This document shows positions 55,870 through 64,000 of a DNA stretch of 64,000 bases, piece after piece. The position numbers and the translations under genes are program-made. Below the pieces are notes generated by a model. The model made no database searches. It saw nothing but the letters and a program-made list of their open reading frames with translations, and was not told the origin of the DNA. The first letter of the stretch is position 1; every line of letters begins with the position of its first letter. This stretch comes from Phycisphaeraceae bacterium (GTDB lineage: Bacteria > Planctomycetota > Phycisphaerae > Phycisphaerales > UBA1924), in the NCBI GenBank assembly GCA_019636795.1, contig JAHBWW010000001.1, positions 310,001 through 374,000 of the forward strand, in the 5' to 3' direction.

Positions 55870-57735
55870 TCACTTCGTTCCCGAAAGTTTGCGCACTGTG
55901 AAGTCAAAGTTGCGCACCATGTTGGCCATGATGCCAGCCACGATTGCCACATAGATCCCCGAACCCGCAATCGATCCAATGAACAACCCGATGCGAGCGT
56001 TGGTCAGCCCGCCACTCGAAGTTACAGTTTCTGCAAGCGCCTCCGCCGGATTGAGCAGCGCGTAGACCAGCGTCAGTGGTGTGATCGCGGCCAGTGCGGG
56101 CCCGACGAAGATGATCGATGTCCCGGATTGCCACCCACACAGCCCAAGGGTGCCGCCCACCACGCCAACGATGCCCACGGTTGCGATGACGCTCGATATG
56201 GTCCCCTTGCTGCGCAGCGACCATTGAAGCCCAACCATCACACAGAACGCGGTAAATGTGAGCATGATCGGGGCAGCGATAAGACCGGCCTCGGGCAACA
56301 GCACCGGCGCAGTGAGCCCCGCGCCCGGCCGACCAACGATCGGGATATCCACGCCTCCGCTGCGTCCAAACCCGTCGAACAGCACATACAGCCCCGCGAG
56401 CAGCAGCGTTCCGATCGGAACCAGAAGCATGGGCAGCAGATAGGCAATCAGGCCTCGTAGTTTGCCGCGCAGGTAGTCGCGAGGCGTGATGGGCGTCGTG
56501 AGCAGAAGATCAAGTGTGCCATCCTCGCGCTCGCGTGTGATGGCCGTTGCTGCCATGTTGATGCCCACCAGCGTGACCACCGCGACCTCGCCCCAGATCG
56601 TCGAGATCAGCGCCAATTGAAAGGTCGTTTGCGTCAATGATCCGGTGTGAAACAGCACAATCAACAGCATGCCGAACACGCCGCCCAGAGCCAGAAACGA
56701 CCATCGCGCCAGAATGCGACCGAAGGTCGCATTGCGAGCCAGCGCCTCGCGCCACGCGATCGGATTGTGCCACACCGTGCGCGGCGGACGATGCTCAGCG
56801 TGTTTGCCCCCCAGCCCCATCACCTTGCGATACCACGGAATCCCCGCACGCGACGAGGTCAACTGCCCCAGTCCGCCCAGCCGCACTGTGACGGTGCTCG
56901 CAGCAATCAGCAACACACTCAGCCCGCCACTGAAAGTACACCACGCCACAACAGGTCTTTCCAGCACAAAAGCGGTCAACCCCGTGAGCGAACCGGCCTC
57001 GGCACTCGGGTAACTCGATGGATTGAGCACCGCGTGCAACGCCAGAAACGGATTGAACGCAGTCATCCAGGTCACGCCGCGACCACTTGCCCCCGCACCA
57101 AGACCCGCACCACGCAGCCAAAGGTCGATGGCCGCCGTTGTCGCGATATAACTCACGACCGCGATATAAAACGTGAAAACCGCACGCTTGCCTACCAGTC
57201 GACTGACCGAAAGACCGATCGCCGACGTCCCCACCAGCAGCGACGCACAGCCCGCGATCAGATAACTGATGAAAATCGATCGCCCCGGCACCCCCCCAAA
57301 GTACTGCGTCATCGCGAACAACGGCAGCGACGCCATCAGAAGCGCGAGCACAAAGAACAAGCGACCGAACAAGTTACCCAGCACAACCTGCAACTGACTC
57401 AACGGCGTGGTGAGCATGATGTCCCACGTACGCGAGTCCGATTCCTGTGCGATCGCGCCCGCCATGAACACCGGCGCAATCACGCAGATCAGCCCGATCT
57501 GAAGGTACGCGATCCATGTAAAACTGCTGGCCCCCGCACGCGCCAGTTCCCGGTAGTTGAGCGTGCCCGAACTGGTCTGGAGCAGGAGCAGCCACAACAA
57601 CACAAGAATCAGCACCGCCAGATACGCCGCTCGCACATACATGTGCTTCTTGCGCCGCGATCCGTTCTGCACGAGTCGTACCGTGATCGGATTGGTCGGC
57701 CCGAGTGTCAGAATCCATCGCAACAGTGCCGGCAT
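55870..57735 (-). CDS. ABC-2 type transporter permease, double-length
   Basis: 621 residues with about twelve membrane segments in two related halves. Each half has the ABC-2 signature after its first segments: AQESDSRTWDIMLTTPLSQLQVVLGNLFGR and TREREDGTLDLLLTTPITPRDYLRGKLRG. It would form the membrane part of an ABC exporter; no ATPase subunit is adjacent in the window. Substrate unknown. Divergent from the ECF sigma gene. Confidence 0.87.
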   Translation of the reverse strand: MPALLRWILTLGPTNPITVRLVQNGSRRKKHMYVRAAYLAVLILVLLWLLLLQTSSGTLNYRELARAGASSFTWIAYLQIGLICVIAPVFMAGAIAQESDSRTWDIMLTTPLSQLQVVLGNLFGRLFFVLALLMASLPLFAMTQYFGGVPGRSIFISYLIAGCASLLVGTSAIGLSVSRLVGKRAVFTFYIAVVSYIATTAAIDLWLRGAGLGAGASGRGVTWMTAFNPFLALHAVLNPSSYPSAEAGSLTGLTAFVLERPVVAWCTFSGGLSVLLIAASTVTVRLGGLGQLTSSRAGIPWYRKVMGLGGKHAEHRPPRTVWHNPIAWREALARNATFGRILARWSFLALGGVFGMLLIVLFHTGSLTQTTFQLALISTIWGEVAVVTLVGINMAATAITREREDGTLDLLLTTPITPRDYLRGKLRGLIAYLLPMLLVPIGTLLLAGLYVLFDGFGRSGGVDIPIVGRPGAGLTAPVLLPEAGLIAAPIMLTFTAFCVMVGLQWSLRSKGTISSVIATVGIVGVVGGTLGLCGWQSGTSIIFVGPALAAITPLTLVYALLNPAEALAETVTSSGGLTNARIGLFIGSIAGSGIYVAIVAGIMANMVRNFDFTVRKLSGTK

Positions 57736-57790
57736 GATCAGATGCTACTCAGTTCGCAGCACGTGTGATCGGCAGGTACCATCCATTCGC

Positions 57791-58372
57791 ATGGACTCGT
57801 CCGAGCCATCGAGGATGTCCGATGAAGCACTCGCCCGCGCGGTCGCACTCGGCCAGCGCGATGCAGCCGCCGAACTTGTCAAACGATATCAGCATCGAGT
57901 GTTCGGTATCTGTATGAATCTGGTCGGGCCCGCGCGGGCTGCCGATTTGACTCAGGACGCCCTGCTTCGCATTCTCACCCACATCGAGGGGTTCTCGGGC
58001 CTCAGTGAACTCAGCACATGGATCTACCGCGTCACGACCAATACCTGCCTCTCGCACCTCAGGCGGGAGCGCCGTTCCCCAGTACAGACCGGACCACTGC
58101 ACGACACCACCACCTCTGGACGGGAACTTTCGTCAGCCGTTGGCATCGAACAAACCGAGCAGACCGCGACCTTGATGCGCGCCCTGCTTTCGCTTCCCGA
58201 CGAACATCGGGCGATTCTCGTTCTCCGCGATGTTCGCGGCTTGGAGTACGAACAGTTGTCGGAAGTGCTGGAAATACCCCTCGGAACCGTCCGGAGCCGC
58301 CTCTTTCGTGCCCGGCGCGCGTTGCGACACGCTTTTGAAATCGGCCAAGCTACAGGCGATGAGAACTCATGA
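57791..58372 (+). CDS. ECF-type RNA polymerase sigma factor
   Basis: 193 residues. Sigma region 2 (AAELVKRYQHRVFGICMNLVG; DLTQDALLRILTHIEGF; STWIYRVTTNTCLSHLRR) and region 4 (LPDEHRAILVLRDVRGLEYEQLSEVLEIPLGTVRSRLFRARRALR). The ATG at 57791 is chosen; the open frame upstream overlaps the divergent permease gene. It overlaps the next gene (ATGA), which looks like its anti-sigma factor. Confidence 0.93.
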   Translation: MDSSEPSRMSDEALARAVALGQRDAAAELVKRYQHRVFGICMNLVGPARAADLTQDALLRILTHIEGFSGLSELSTWIYRVTTNTCLSHLRRERRSPVQTGPLHDTTTSGRELSSAVGIEQTEQTATLMRALLSLPDEHRAILVLRDVRGLEYEQLSEVLEIPLGTVRSRLFRARRALRHAFEIGQATGDENS

Positions 58373-59403
58373 GCGATTTGCCCCAAGAAATTTTCTCACC
58401 TGCCGACGAAGAAGTGCTGTTGGCAATGATCGAGGGCGGCCCGGTTGACCAGGCGCGAGCCGAAGCCTTGCTGCAGCGGTTTCCTGCCGTTCAGCATGAA
58501 ATCGACGCCATGCGGGCCGATCGGGTTCAGTTAGGTTCGCAAAGTGTTGCCTTGGCCCCTGATTGGGTTGGGGCCGAAGTGGTGCGTCGCTATGAGTCTG
58601 TGGGCGAGACGTTGCAACTTCGTCGTATGGATGCACCGCCTCGGTCTGCGCGCGCGTGGCAGTGGACGCCTGCTCAGGGGCGCGCGCTTGCCGCCGCCGC
58701 CGCACTGGCAATCCTGGCAGGTGTCATCGCCATTGCATACACGAATCGCCCATTTCCGAAAAGTTCGCTCTATCCGCTGGCCGATGGCACGCACGCTTCC
58801 GCGCCTCCGACCGAGCCCGACTTGATCGACATTCCCGCATTCGCGCACAACGACACGCACTCGGATGGCGCGATGCAGCTGGTCGCGATGGTCGAGCAGC
58901 ATTGGCTCGAATCGAACACACGACCCGAGCCTTCTCTTGCAGAAGCTGTCAGGTTGATGGCTCAGGGGAGGCTTGTCATTCGAGCCCTGGCCAGCTCGCC
59001 CGGCGTTGCCTCGGCCGCATCAGACGCTCTTGACAAGGACGTGCCAAGTGAGAGTAAAGCCTGGACTCTGGCGGGCCGGGTGTCCACAGACATCGAACAG
59101 GCACTCGCGCGGCCCAGCACCTCAGGGCCTGTCTTTGCGATGAACAGCCGGACCCAGCAACAGGTCGAGATCCCCATGCCCCATCTGCACGCATCGTGGG
59201 CAGTGCGCGTCAATCAGGATGCAACCGCGATAGCGTCCGTCCTGCACGCGTTGCGCGGGCAGGGCCTGCTGGTCCGCCTCGAAGAATCGACCGAGCCGGT
59301 CCCGCTCATGTCACTCGATGGCGCGGTCTGGTGGGACAGCCCCACATCAACCTGGACACCAAGCCCGATGGTGCCGATCGTCGTTGAAGCGATTGATCGC
59401 TAG
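58369..59403 (+). CDS. putative membrane anti-sigma factor
   Basis: 344 residues. A cytoplasmic N-terminal part (about 1-105), one membrane helix (RALAAAAALAILAGVIAIAY, about residues 108-127) and a periplasmic C-terminal domain. No His-x3-Cys-x2-Cys zinc motif is visible. Overlap with the ECF sigma gene and topology support the anti-sigma role. The periplasmic part would sense the signal; its nature is unknown. Confidence 0.7.
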   Translation: MSDLPQEIFSPADEEVLLAMIEGGPVDQARAEALLQRFPAVQHEIDAMRADRVQLGSQSVALAPDWVGAEVVRRYESVGETLQLRRMDAPPRSARAWQWTPAQGRALAAAAALAILAGVIAIAYTNRPFPKSSLYPLADGTHASAPPTEPDLIDIPAFAHNDTHSDGAMQLVAMVEQHWLESNTRPEPSLAEAVRLMAQGRLVIRALASSPGVASAASDALDKDVPSESKAWTLAGRVSTDIEQALARPSTSGPVFAMNSRTQQQVEIPMPHLHASWAVRVNQDATAIASVLHALRGQGLLVRLEESTEPVPLMSLDGAVWWDSPTSTWTPSPMVPIVVEAIDR

Positions 59404-59465
59404 AGCAAACGTCCTCAACCGTGCATTCGTGCGGGTGAACGGGTCTTTCCGTTCGATCATGGTCT

Positions 59466-59828
59466 TCACGCTCCGGCGCGGAACTCGCTGGCTGCCAGTT
59501 TTCGCGATGCAGCCGCGGCATACGCGCGCTTGACGACGGGAAGAAGACATCCCATGACAACCGTCAGGATGAAACCAATAAGCATGAACGGGTACACGAC
59601 ATACATAGGCTGGCCCATGACGATGGCCACGATGCCAAAAATGAGCAAGGCGACTCCTATCCCGATGCCGGTGTAGAACATGCCCAGCACGAAACCTTTG
59701 GCTTTGCCGCGCTGCGCCAGCGGGCCGCCGAGCCCGCCTCCGATGCCGCCGAATCCGCTCCCGAGCACCGCTCCGAGAATGCCGCCGATCATCCCGGCTT
59801 CCTGTTGCGTCAACCACGGTTCGATCAT
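59466..59828 (-). CDS. small membrane protein paired with DUF2089-like gene
   Basis: 120 residues. A Gly-rich first segment (GGILGAVLGSGFGGIGGGLGG) and two further membrane segments (YTGIGIGVALLIFGIVAIVMG; VYPFMLIGFILTVVMGCLLPVV). The start overlaps the stop of the DUF2089-like regulator gene, so both are made together. Family not identified. Confidence 0.7.
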   Translation of the reverse strand: MIEPWLTQQEAGMIGGILGAVLGSGFGGIGGGLGGPLAQRGKAKGFVLGMFYTGIGIGVALLIFGIVAIVMGQPMYVVYPFMLIGFILTVVMGCLLPVVKRAYAAAASRKLAASEFRAGA

Positions 59829-60151
59829 GACACACCTCCATTGTCCATGGCGCTGCCGGCTCGCTCGGACAGGTCGAGCACGCGCCGCGCCGACTCGACC
59901 GAGATTCCGCCTCGGTCGATCAGTTCCGCCAGATACTCGCGCAGCGGATCGGGCTTGCGACCCGCGATGAGCCCCCTCAAACGCTCAATCACCTTGTCGA
60001 GCCTTGCCCGGATCGTGGGGTAACTGACGCTATAGACCTCCGCCAACCCCTTGAGCGACCCGGACTGCAAGACCAGTTCCTGCACCAGTGCAAGGTCCTC
60101 GGGCGGGAGGTTCAGGAGGGGCAGTTGTGGTGGATTGGGGGGCTGGTTCAC
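59825..60151 (-). CDS. DUF2089-like helix-turn-helix regulator, no zinc ribbon
   Basis: 108 residues from a GTG at 60151. The central part LNLPPEDLALVQELVLQSGSLKGLAEVYSVSYPTIRARLDKVIERL matches the helix-turn-helix of DUF2089 proteins; the Cys-rich zinc ribbon that normally precedes it is missing. An upstream in-frame ATG at 60229 would add 26 residues, but a strong promoter sits inside that stretch, so the shorter form is preferred. It probably regulates itself and the coupled membrane protein gene. Confidence 0.75.
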   Translation of the reverse strand: MNQPPNPPQLPLLNLPPEDLALVQELVLQSGSLKGLAEVYSVSYPTIRARLDKVIERLRGLIAGRKPDPLREYLAELIDRGGISVESARRVLDLSERAGSAMDNGGVS

Positions 60152-60178
60152 TTTCGATTCTTTCAACAACACTTTCAC

Positions 60179-60207
60179 ATTGTACAACAAGTCTTGTGAT
60201 TTATCAA
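60179..60207 (-). promoter_or_regulatory. sigma-70-type promoter for the DUF2089-like gene
   Basis: On the minus strand, TTGATA (60207-60202) and TACAAT (60184-60179) are separated by exactly 17 bases in an AT-rich stretch. Transcription would begin about 7 bases further, just ahead of the GTG at 60151. Confidence 0.6.
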
Positions 60208-60333
60208 GTCTAATTTTCATTTTTCTCATACAAGGCTGGTAAAGTCGTAAATCCCCCGGTTTTGCTGGTCAGACCGTTCTCGTGATGTACCTTCACCTTC
60301 GTAGCCGACCCGTTCGGCATTCGGGAGGTGGAT

Positions 60334-61365
60334 ATGCGATTTAGGTTTGAGCGAAACAGTGGATTCTTCGGGCGTGTCGCGGTTGCGGCATCGGTCGCGG
60401 CTATCGGTGTGCTCGCGCTGTCGGCCTCACCCGCAGCAGCCGGTCCGACGCCGGATTACGGGATCGATTTCGTCGTCATCGGCGATCCGGGCAATCGGCA
60501 CGTCAACTTCGACGAGGGCCGACGGTTCTATCCGCCGTTTGCGCCTGAGGATTTCAGGGTCGGCACCGTCAACTACAAGTACCGCATGTCGCGCACCGAG
60601 GTCACCGTCGGGCAGTGGCTCGAGTTTGTCAACGCCTATCGGCCGTACTACGACGGCCCGACGAACTGGAGCGAGTTTACGAGCAACTGGATCGTCTACG
60701 ACGCGGGGCTTGGCCGCTACCGCGCTATCGCGGGGGCCGAGAACTTCGCGGCCAACATGGGCTGGCGCTACGCGGCCCGCTTCTGCAACTGGCTGCACAA
60801 CGGCAAAGTCGGCGAGCAGTGGGCTTTCGAGAACGGGGCCTACGACGCGAGCACCTTCGGTCGCGACGACAATGGCAACTACACTGAACAACGCGAACGC
60901 AACGCCGGCGCGAAGTTCTGGATCCCGAGCTTTGATGAATGGATCAAGGCGATGCACTGGGATCCGAACAAGGATGATGGCGAGGGCGGGTACTGGCGCT
61001 ATCCGACGTCGAGCGATGACATGCCCATCGCAGGCCCGCCTGGCAGCGGCGACACGAACACACAGACAGGCATGATGTATGACGTGGGCTCCTACCCGCA
61101 TGTGACAAGCCCGTGGGGACTGCTCGATGGATCAGGGGGCGTGTCTGAATGGAACGAGACGGTCGCAACCGAAAGCGGATGGCGGTTTGTCAAGGGCACG
61201 GGCGCAAACCTCGGACAGCCATTTGATCTGATCGATCGGTTCAATGGTCTCGGTCCGACTTCTTCTTTTCCCGGGCTGCGATTGGCTGGCATCATTCCGT
61301 CACCTGGGAGCACGATCGGGGTGGTCGTGGGGATGTTGACGATTCATCGCCGTCGTCGGCGATGA
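60334..61365 (+). CDS. secreted SUMF1-like protein with PEP-CTERM-type end
   Basis: 343 residues. A long signal peptide (ends SASPAAAG) is followed by a formylglycine-generating-enzyme-like (SUMF1) domain: MSRTEVTVGQWLEFVNAYRP, YAARFCNWLHNG, FWIPSFDEWIKAMHWDPNK, SPWGLLDGSGGVSEWNET. The C-terminus IPSPGS, hydrophobic stretch, HRRRRR is a PEP-CTERM-like sorting signal. The paired active-site cysteines of true FGE are not seen, so it is probably a binding or structural version. GGGAGG lies before the ATG at 60334. Confidence 0.85.
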   Translation: MRFRFERNSGFFGRVAVAASVAAIGVLALSASPAAAGPTPDYGIDFVVIGDPGNRHVNFDEGRRFYPPFAPEDFRVGTVNYKYRMSRTEVTVGQWLEFVNAYRPYYDGPTNWSEFTSNWIVYDAGLGRYRAIAGAENFAANMGWRYAARFCNWLHNGKVGEQWAFENGAYDASTFGRDDNGNYTEQRERNAGAKFWIPSFDEWIKAMHWDPNKDDGEGGYWRYPTSSDDMPIAGPPGSGDTNTQTGMMYDVGSYPHVTSPWGLLDGSGGVSEWNETVATESGWRFVKGTGANLGQPFDLIDRFNGLGPTSSFPGLRLAGIIPSPGSTIGVVVGMLTIHRRRRR

Positions 61366-61402
61366 ATGGATCGGTAGCGTGTTTGCAGGAAAGGAGCCAT
61401 GA

Positions 61403-62113
61403 ATGCTTAGAGTCATGATGTCATTGCTCTTTGTCGCGGCCGTGCTCTGCGTGACTGCTTCGGCTCAGACGAGCCCCTTCGACGTGACGGGAAACGCCGA
61501 CACCATCACGCCCACCGCAACACATGTCAGCGGTGACACCTGGGATCTGGACATCGTGGTGCGACACTCCGGCTCACAGGCGAACGTTGACATCCTGGTC
61601 AACAAGGCCAGTGGCAACCGTCCGTCAATTCGTCATCTCACCTTCGACATCGAACCGGATACCGCAGTCGATCAACTGACCGTGACGGTCAATATTCTGG
61701 GGCCTACCAACGAACTGGACAACCTGCACTCGCTGGGATCCATGACCTTTGATCCGCCTGTGTTCGAGGACTGCGAGGTTCCGTGTGGGCCCGACCGCCG
61801 CATCATCATCGATGAAATGTGGGTCTTCGGCTCGGTCGGCGACATTGAATGCCACGGCATCGGTTCACTGCGCATCGGCGGGGACCTGACGGGTCATTTG
61901 CATGTGATGTCATCGGGCACAAGTTACGCTCAGGGGTTCATCATTGAATACGTTGACCTGATCCGCATCGAAGGCGATCTCACCGGATCAATCGCGGTGG
62001 TGAACGCGGTGGCGAGAATCGGCGCGATCGAAGTGGTTGGCGACATCGGCTCTGCCATGAGCCCCGTTAATCTCTCGCTGGCGTATCCTGCAGGTGTCAT
62101 CGGTAATGTCTAA
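61403..62113 (+). CDS. secreted repeat protein, N-terminal part of interrupted gene
   Basis: 236 residues to an in-frame TAA. Signal peptide (ends VTASAQ), then beta-rich repeats such as LRIGGDLTGHLHV and IRIEGDLTGSIAV. The reading frame continues in the same phase past the TAA as CTNFFGELFGGLSLRRFEMSG and on to 63247, with the same repeat style (GEGDLSGDVAIN, ILIGGQLDGLIYV). The two parts therefore belong to one original gene of about 614 codons. The break may be a mutation, a sequencing error or readthrough. Function unknown. Confidence 0.75.
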   Translation: MLRVMMSLLFVAAVLCVTASAQTSPFDVTGNADTITPTATHVSGDTWDLDIVVRHSGSQANVDILVNKASGNRPSIRHLTFDIEPDTAVDQLTVTVNILGPTNELDNLHSLGSMTFDPPVFEDCEVPCGPDRRIIIDEMWVFGSVGDIECHGIGSLRIGGDLTGHLHVMSSGTSYAQGFIIEYVDLIRIEGDLTGSIAVVNAVARIGAIEVVGDIGSAMSPVNLSLAYPAGVIGNV

Positions 62114-62146
62114 TGCACGAACTTCTTCGGCGAACTGTTTGGCGGG

Positions 62147-63247
62147 TTGTCGCTGCGTCGATTTGAAATGTCCGGGACATTTGACGGCACCTTCAGTGTC
62201 GTGTCGATCGGCGTGCATACTTCCGGCATCGGCGTCAATGAGCCCGGATTCTTCATTGGCGAAGGGGATCTGAGTGGCGATGTTGCCATCAACTGGTTCC
62301 TTGAAGGGGAAATTTCCATACCTGGCGATGTCCCGGATGGTTCTGCTATTTGGCTTACCAGGCTTCCGGTTGATGGGACGATTTTAATCGGTGGACAACT
62401 GGATGGTCTCATCTATGTCAGCCACCCCGATGAAGAGCGTGAGTTTGCCGGCCAGATCATCATCAACTCAAACGCTGTGTCGGACCCCGACCGTGAGATG
62501 TGGGTGGGCGAGGTCAAAATATGGGATCCGATCGAAGAGGAACTGCTCACGCTCAGTCCTCAGGAATCTCAACCTGATCTGGCTCCGAAATATAATCGAA
62601 CGTCTGTGCAGTTCGGCGGCGGTGCGATCGGGCTGGTGCCGTTCGACTTCCACCCGATCGACAGCCTTCCGCATCATAACTCAGTGGTCACCGGACCCGA
62701 GCCCGAAACAGTCATCATCCACCACTACGGCCCCATCATTGAAGATGACGATGAGGATCCGGACACGTACCCGGTGCGGGTGTACCAGTCGCCGGTGCAA
62801 CTGCCGTGCTGCACGTACACGCATCATCGCGACATCCCGGTGTGCAACACTGCGATCTGGACGGACGTGACGGACGGATTTCTCATCAGCGTCTCGGGCC
62901 GCGAGGTCACCATCGAGAGCGACGCCAATACCTTCCATCGCGGGTATGTGTATCAGTTCGTGCCCGAAGCGTTGCTCTGCGACAAGGTGCCGGGCAATCC
63001 GCAGGTCGCGTGGCACTCGAACTGGGCCGGCACGCGAACGGGCACGACGCACACCTGCACCTCGCTGCCATACAGCAACGGCTACGGCTTCGTCATCCCG
63101 ACCGCAATGGACCTGAATTTCAACCTGATGCACGACACCGGCGCTCTCGAACTCTGGCTGCTCGATCCGGTCGATGTCAACGACGACGACGTGATCGACT
63201 TCCTCGACGCAGCCGCCATTATCGACGCGATCGCAGAGCAGGAGTAG
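62147..63247 (+). pseudogene. C-terminal part of the interrupted secreted protein
   Basis: About 366 codons in phase with the 61403 frame, after its TAA at 62111-62113. There is no good ribosome site or signal peptide of its own, so it is unlikely to be made independently. It keeps intact coding character: repeats GQLDGLIYV and EFAGQIIINSN, a Cys-containing region (LPCCTYTHH), and a C-terminal calcium-loop-like half dockerin DVNDDDVIDFLDAAAIIDAI. With the upstream part it forms one exported protein if the stop is an error or is read through. Confidence 0.65.
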
Positions 63248-63264
63248 GCAGCGTACCATTCTCC

Positions 63265-63564
63265 ATGCCGACGTATGTGTACGAAGTTCTCGACAAGAAG
63301 GGCGACGGAACGGGCGAGTTCTTCGAAGTCGTTCAGCCGATCACCGATGATGCGCTGACCAAGCACCCCGAGAGCGGGCAGCCTGTCCGTCGTGTGCCTC
63401 AGGCGTTCAATATTGCGGGCAAGTGGTCGGACATGAAGTCCAAGAGCATGCTGAGCAACAAGAACCTTGAGCAACTCGGATTCACGAAGTATGAGAAGCG
63501 CGGCGACGGGTATATGGAGCGTGTTGCGGGCAAAGAGGGGCCGCCTTCGATCTCGGCCGATTGA
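63265..63564 (+). CDS. FmdB-like small protein without zinc cysteines
   Basis: 99 residues. MPTYVYEVLD at the start and FEVVQPITDDALTKHPESGQPVRRV follow the FmdB/CxxC_CxxC regulatory-domain pattern (MPTYEY..., then CPxCGxPVRR), but every zinc cysteine is replaced; the protein has no Cys at all. A charged tail follows. Function unknown. It lies 17 bases after the interrupted gene. Confidence 0.75.
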   Translation: MPTYVYEVLDKKGDGTGEFFEVVQPITDDALTKHPESGQPVRRVPQAFNIAGKWSDMKSKSMLSNKNLEQLGFTKYEKRGDGYMERVAGKEGPPSISAD

Positions 63565-63584
63565 CTCGGTCGATTGAACAGCGG

Positions 63585-64000
63585 TCAGCCAAGCAACAGT
63601 TTTTCGAGCGCAAGCCCGAGGCGGGCGGGGTCGAGTTCGTAGGCCATGCTTTGGGCCTGCGTGCGGGCTTCCTGCTGCCAGCTTTGGCTTGAGGATTGCG
63701 TGAGCGTGCGGCTCCAGGCTTCGATGGTCGGCTCGTTGAGCACGATGCCCACGCCGGGATAGCGACGAACAAGCTCGGCACCTCCGGCTGCGTGGGTCGT
63801 GAGGATCGGTGTGTGCATGGCCAGAGCGTCGGCGATGAACCGCCCGGTCGATGATTCGCTGCGATGCGTGGACCATGCTGCGGCGACATCGGCAGCTGCA
63901 AAGAAGAGTTCGGGTCGTTCGGTCTGCCCGAGCATGCGGACGGTATCGGCCACGCCTCGGGCGCGCAGTGTGCGGTCGATCAGGGCGGCTTTGCGTCCGA
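63585..64000 (-). CDS. glycosyltransferase (GT4-like), C-terminal fragment
   Basis: The last 138 codons of a gene starting beyond the right edge. The frame reads GRKAALIDRTLRARGVADTVRMLGQTERPELFFAAADVAAAW, then RFIADALAMHTPILTTHAAGGAELV and a helical tail. This is the C-terminal nucleotide-sugar-binding half of family 4-type (GT-B) glycosyltransferases, although the usual Glu-x7-Glu is weak. Likely role is polysaccharide or glycan synthesis. Confidence 0.75.
   Translation of the reverse strand, partial: GRKAALIDRTLRARGVADTVRMLGQTERPELFFAAADVAAAWSTHRSESSTGRFIADALAMHTPILTTHAAGGAELVRRYPGVGIVLNEPTIEAWSRTLTQSSSQSWQQEARTQAQSMAYELDPARLGLALEKLLLG

Noticed and set aside
56647-57768. 373-codon plus-strand frame
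   Set aside because: Antisense to the ABC-2 permease; composition dominated by Arg, Gln, His and Thr, not a real protein.

Overview
The window is high-GC, densely packed bacterial DNA and looks chromosomal. It most likely comes from a planctomycete of the Phycisphaerae/Phycisphaerales type. The evidence is the kind of protein encoded: secreted proteins ending in a short dockerin-like module closed by Gly-Cys-Pro, PEP-CTERM-like C-termini (Pro-x-Pro-Gly-Ser, hydrophobic stretch, Arg/Lys cluster), a pseudopilin-rich type II secretion-like operon, futalosine-route menaquinone genes, a Ser/Thr kinase with a CHASE2 sensor, and an unusual helix-turn-helix/sigma-like regulator. I saw no tRNA or rRNA gene, insertion sequence, prophage, integron or CRISPR array.

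Layout. 1-3926 (-): DNA polymerase III alpha (dnaE), running off the left edge. 4219-5224 (+): PEP-CTERM-type secreted protein and a small membrane protein. 5226-13675 (-): mostly housekeeping genes (HAD phosphatase, truD, bifunctional-nuclease protein, nnrE, MarR regulator, DASS carboxylate transporter, ilvE, pheT). 13719-17088 (+): a lipoprotein and a large PA14/FG-GAP secreted protein. 17101-18162 (-): threonine dehydrogenase. 18353-26191 (+): a nine-gene type II secretion/type IV pilus-like operon (F, G, I-like, J-like, K-like, C/PilP-like, L/PilM-N-like, M/PilO-like, TPR lipoprotein). 26234-28297 (-): acetyl-CoA synthetase. 28298-28829: a structured intergenic region that may encode an RNA.

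28830-35360 (+): mqnA, the sigma-like regulator, gatB, an LptF/G permease and a GH57 enzyme. 35361-42166 (-): CorC/HlyC protein, ybeY, secreted beta-helix protein, nuoF, FkbM methyltransferase, lipoprotein, small protein. 42331-49457: DUF1028/FG-GAP/dockerin protein (+), Ycf46-like AAA ATPase (-), subtilase/dockerin protein (+), mqnP-like prenyltransferase (+). 49470-55284 (-): two related exported proteins, Ser/Thr kinase-CHASE2, purK, purE. 55622-64000: small Cys-rich protein, ABC-2 permease, ECF sigma/anti-sigma pair, DUF2089-like regulator with a membrane protein, SUMF1-like PEP-CTERM protein, a secreted protein gene interrupted by an in-frame stop, an FmdB-like protein without cysteines, and a glycosyltransferase fragment at the right edge.

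Functional links. MqnA and the MqnP-like prenyltransferase point to menaquinone synthesis by the futalosine route, and NuoF would feed electrons to that quinone. PurE and PurK carry out the carboxyaminoimidazole steps of purine synthesis. The pseudopilin operon could export several of the secreted proteins, but its secretin and ATPase are not in the window. The most unusual observations are the interrupted gene at 61403-63247, a subtilase with Glu where the catalytic Asp is expected, PheT without its tRNA-binding EMAP domain, threonine dehydrogenase without its structural-zinc cysteines, and the structured segment at 28441-28706. All identifications come from reading translated sequence; no database search was run.
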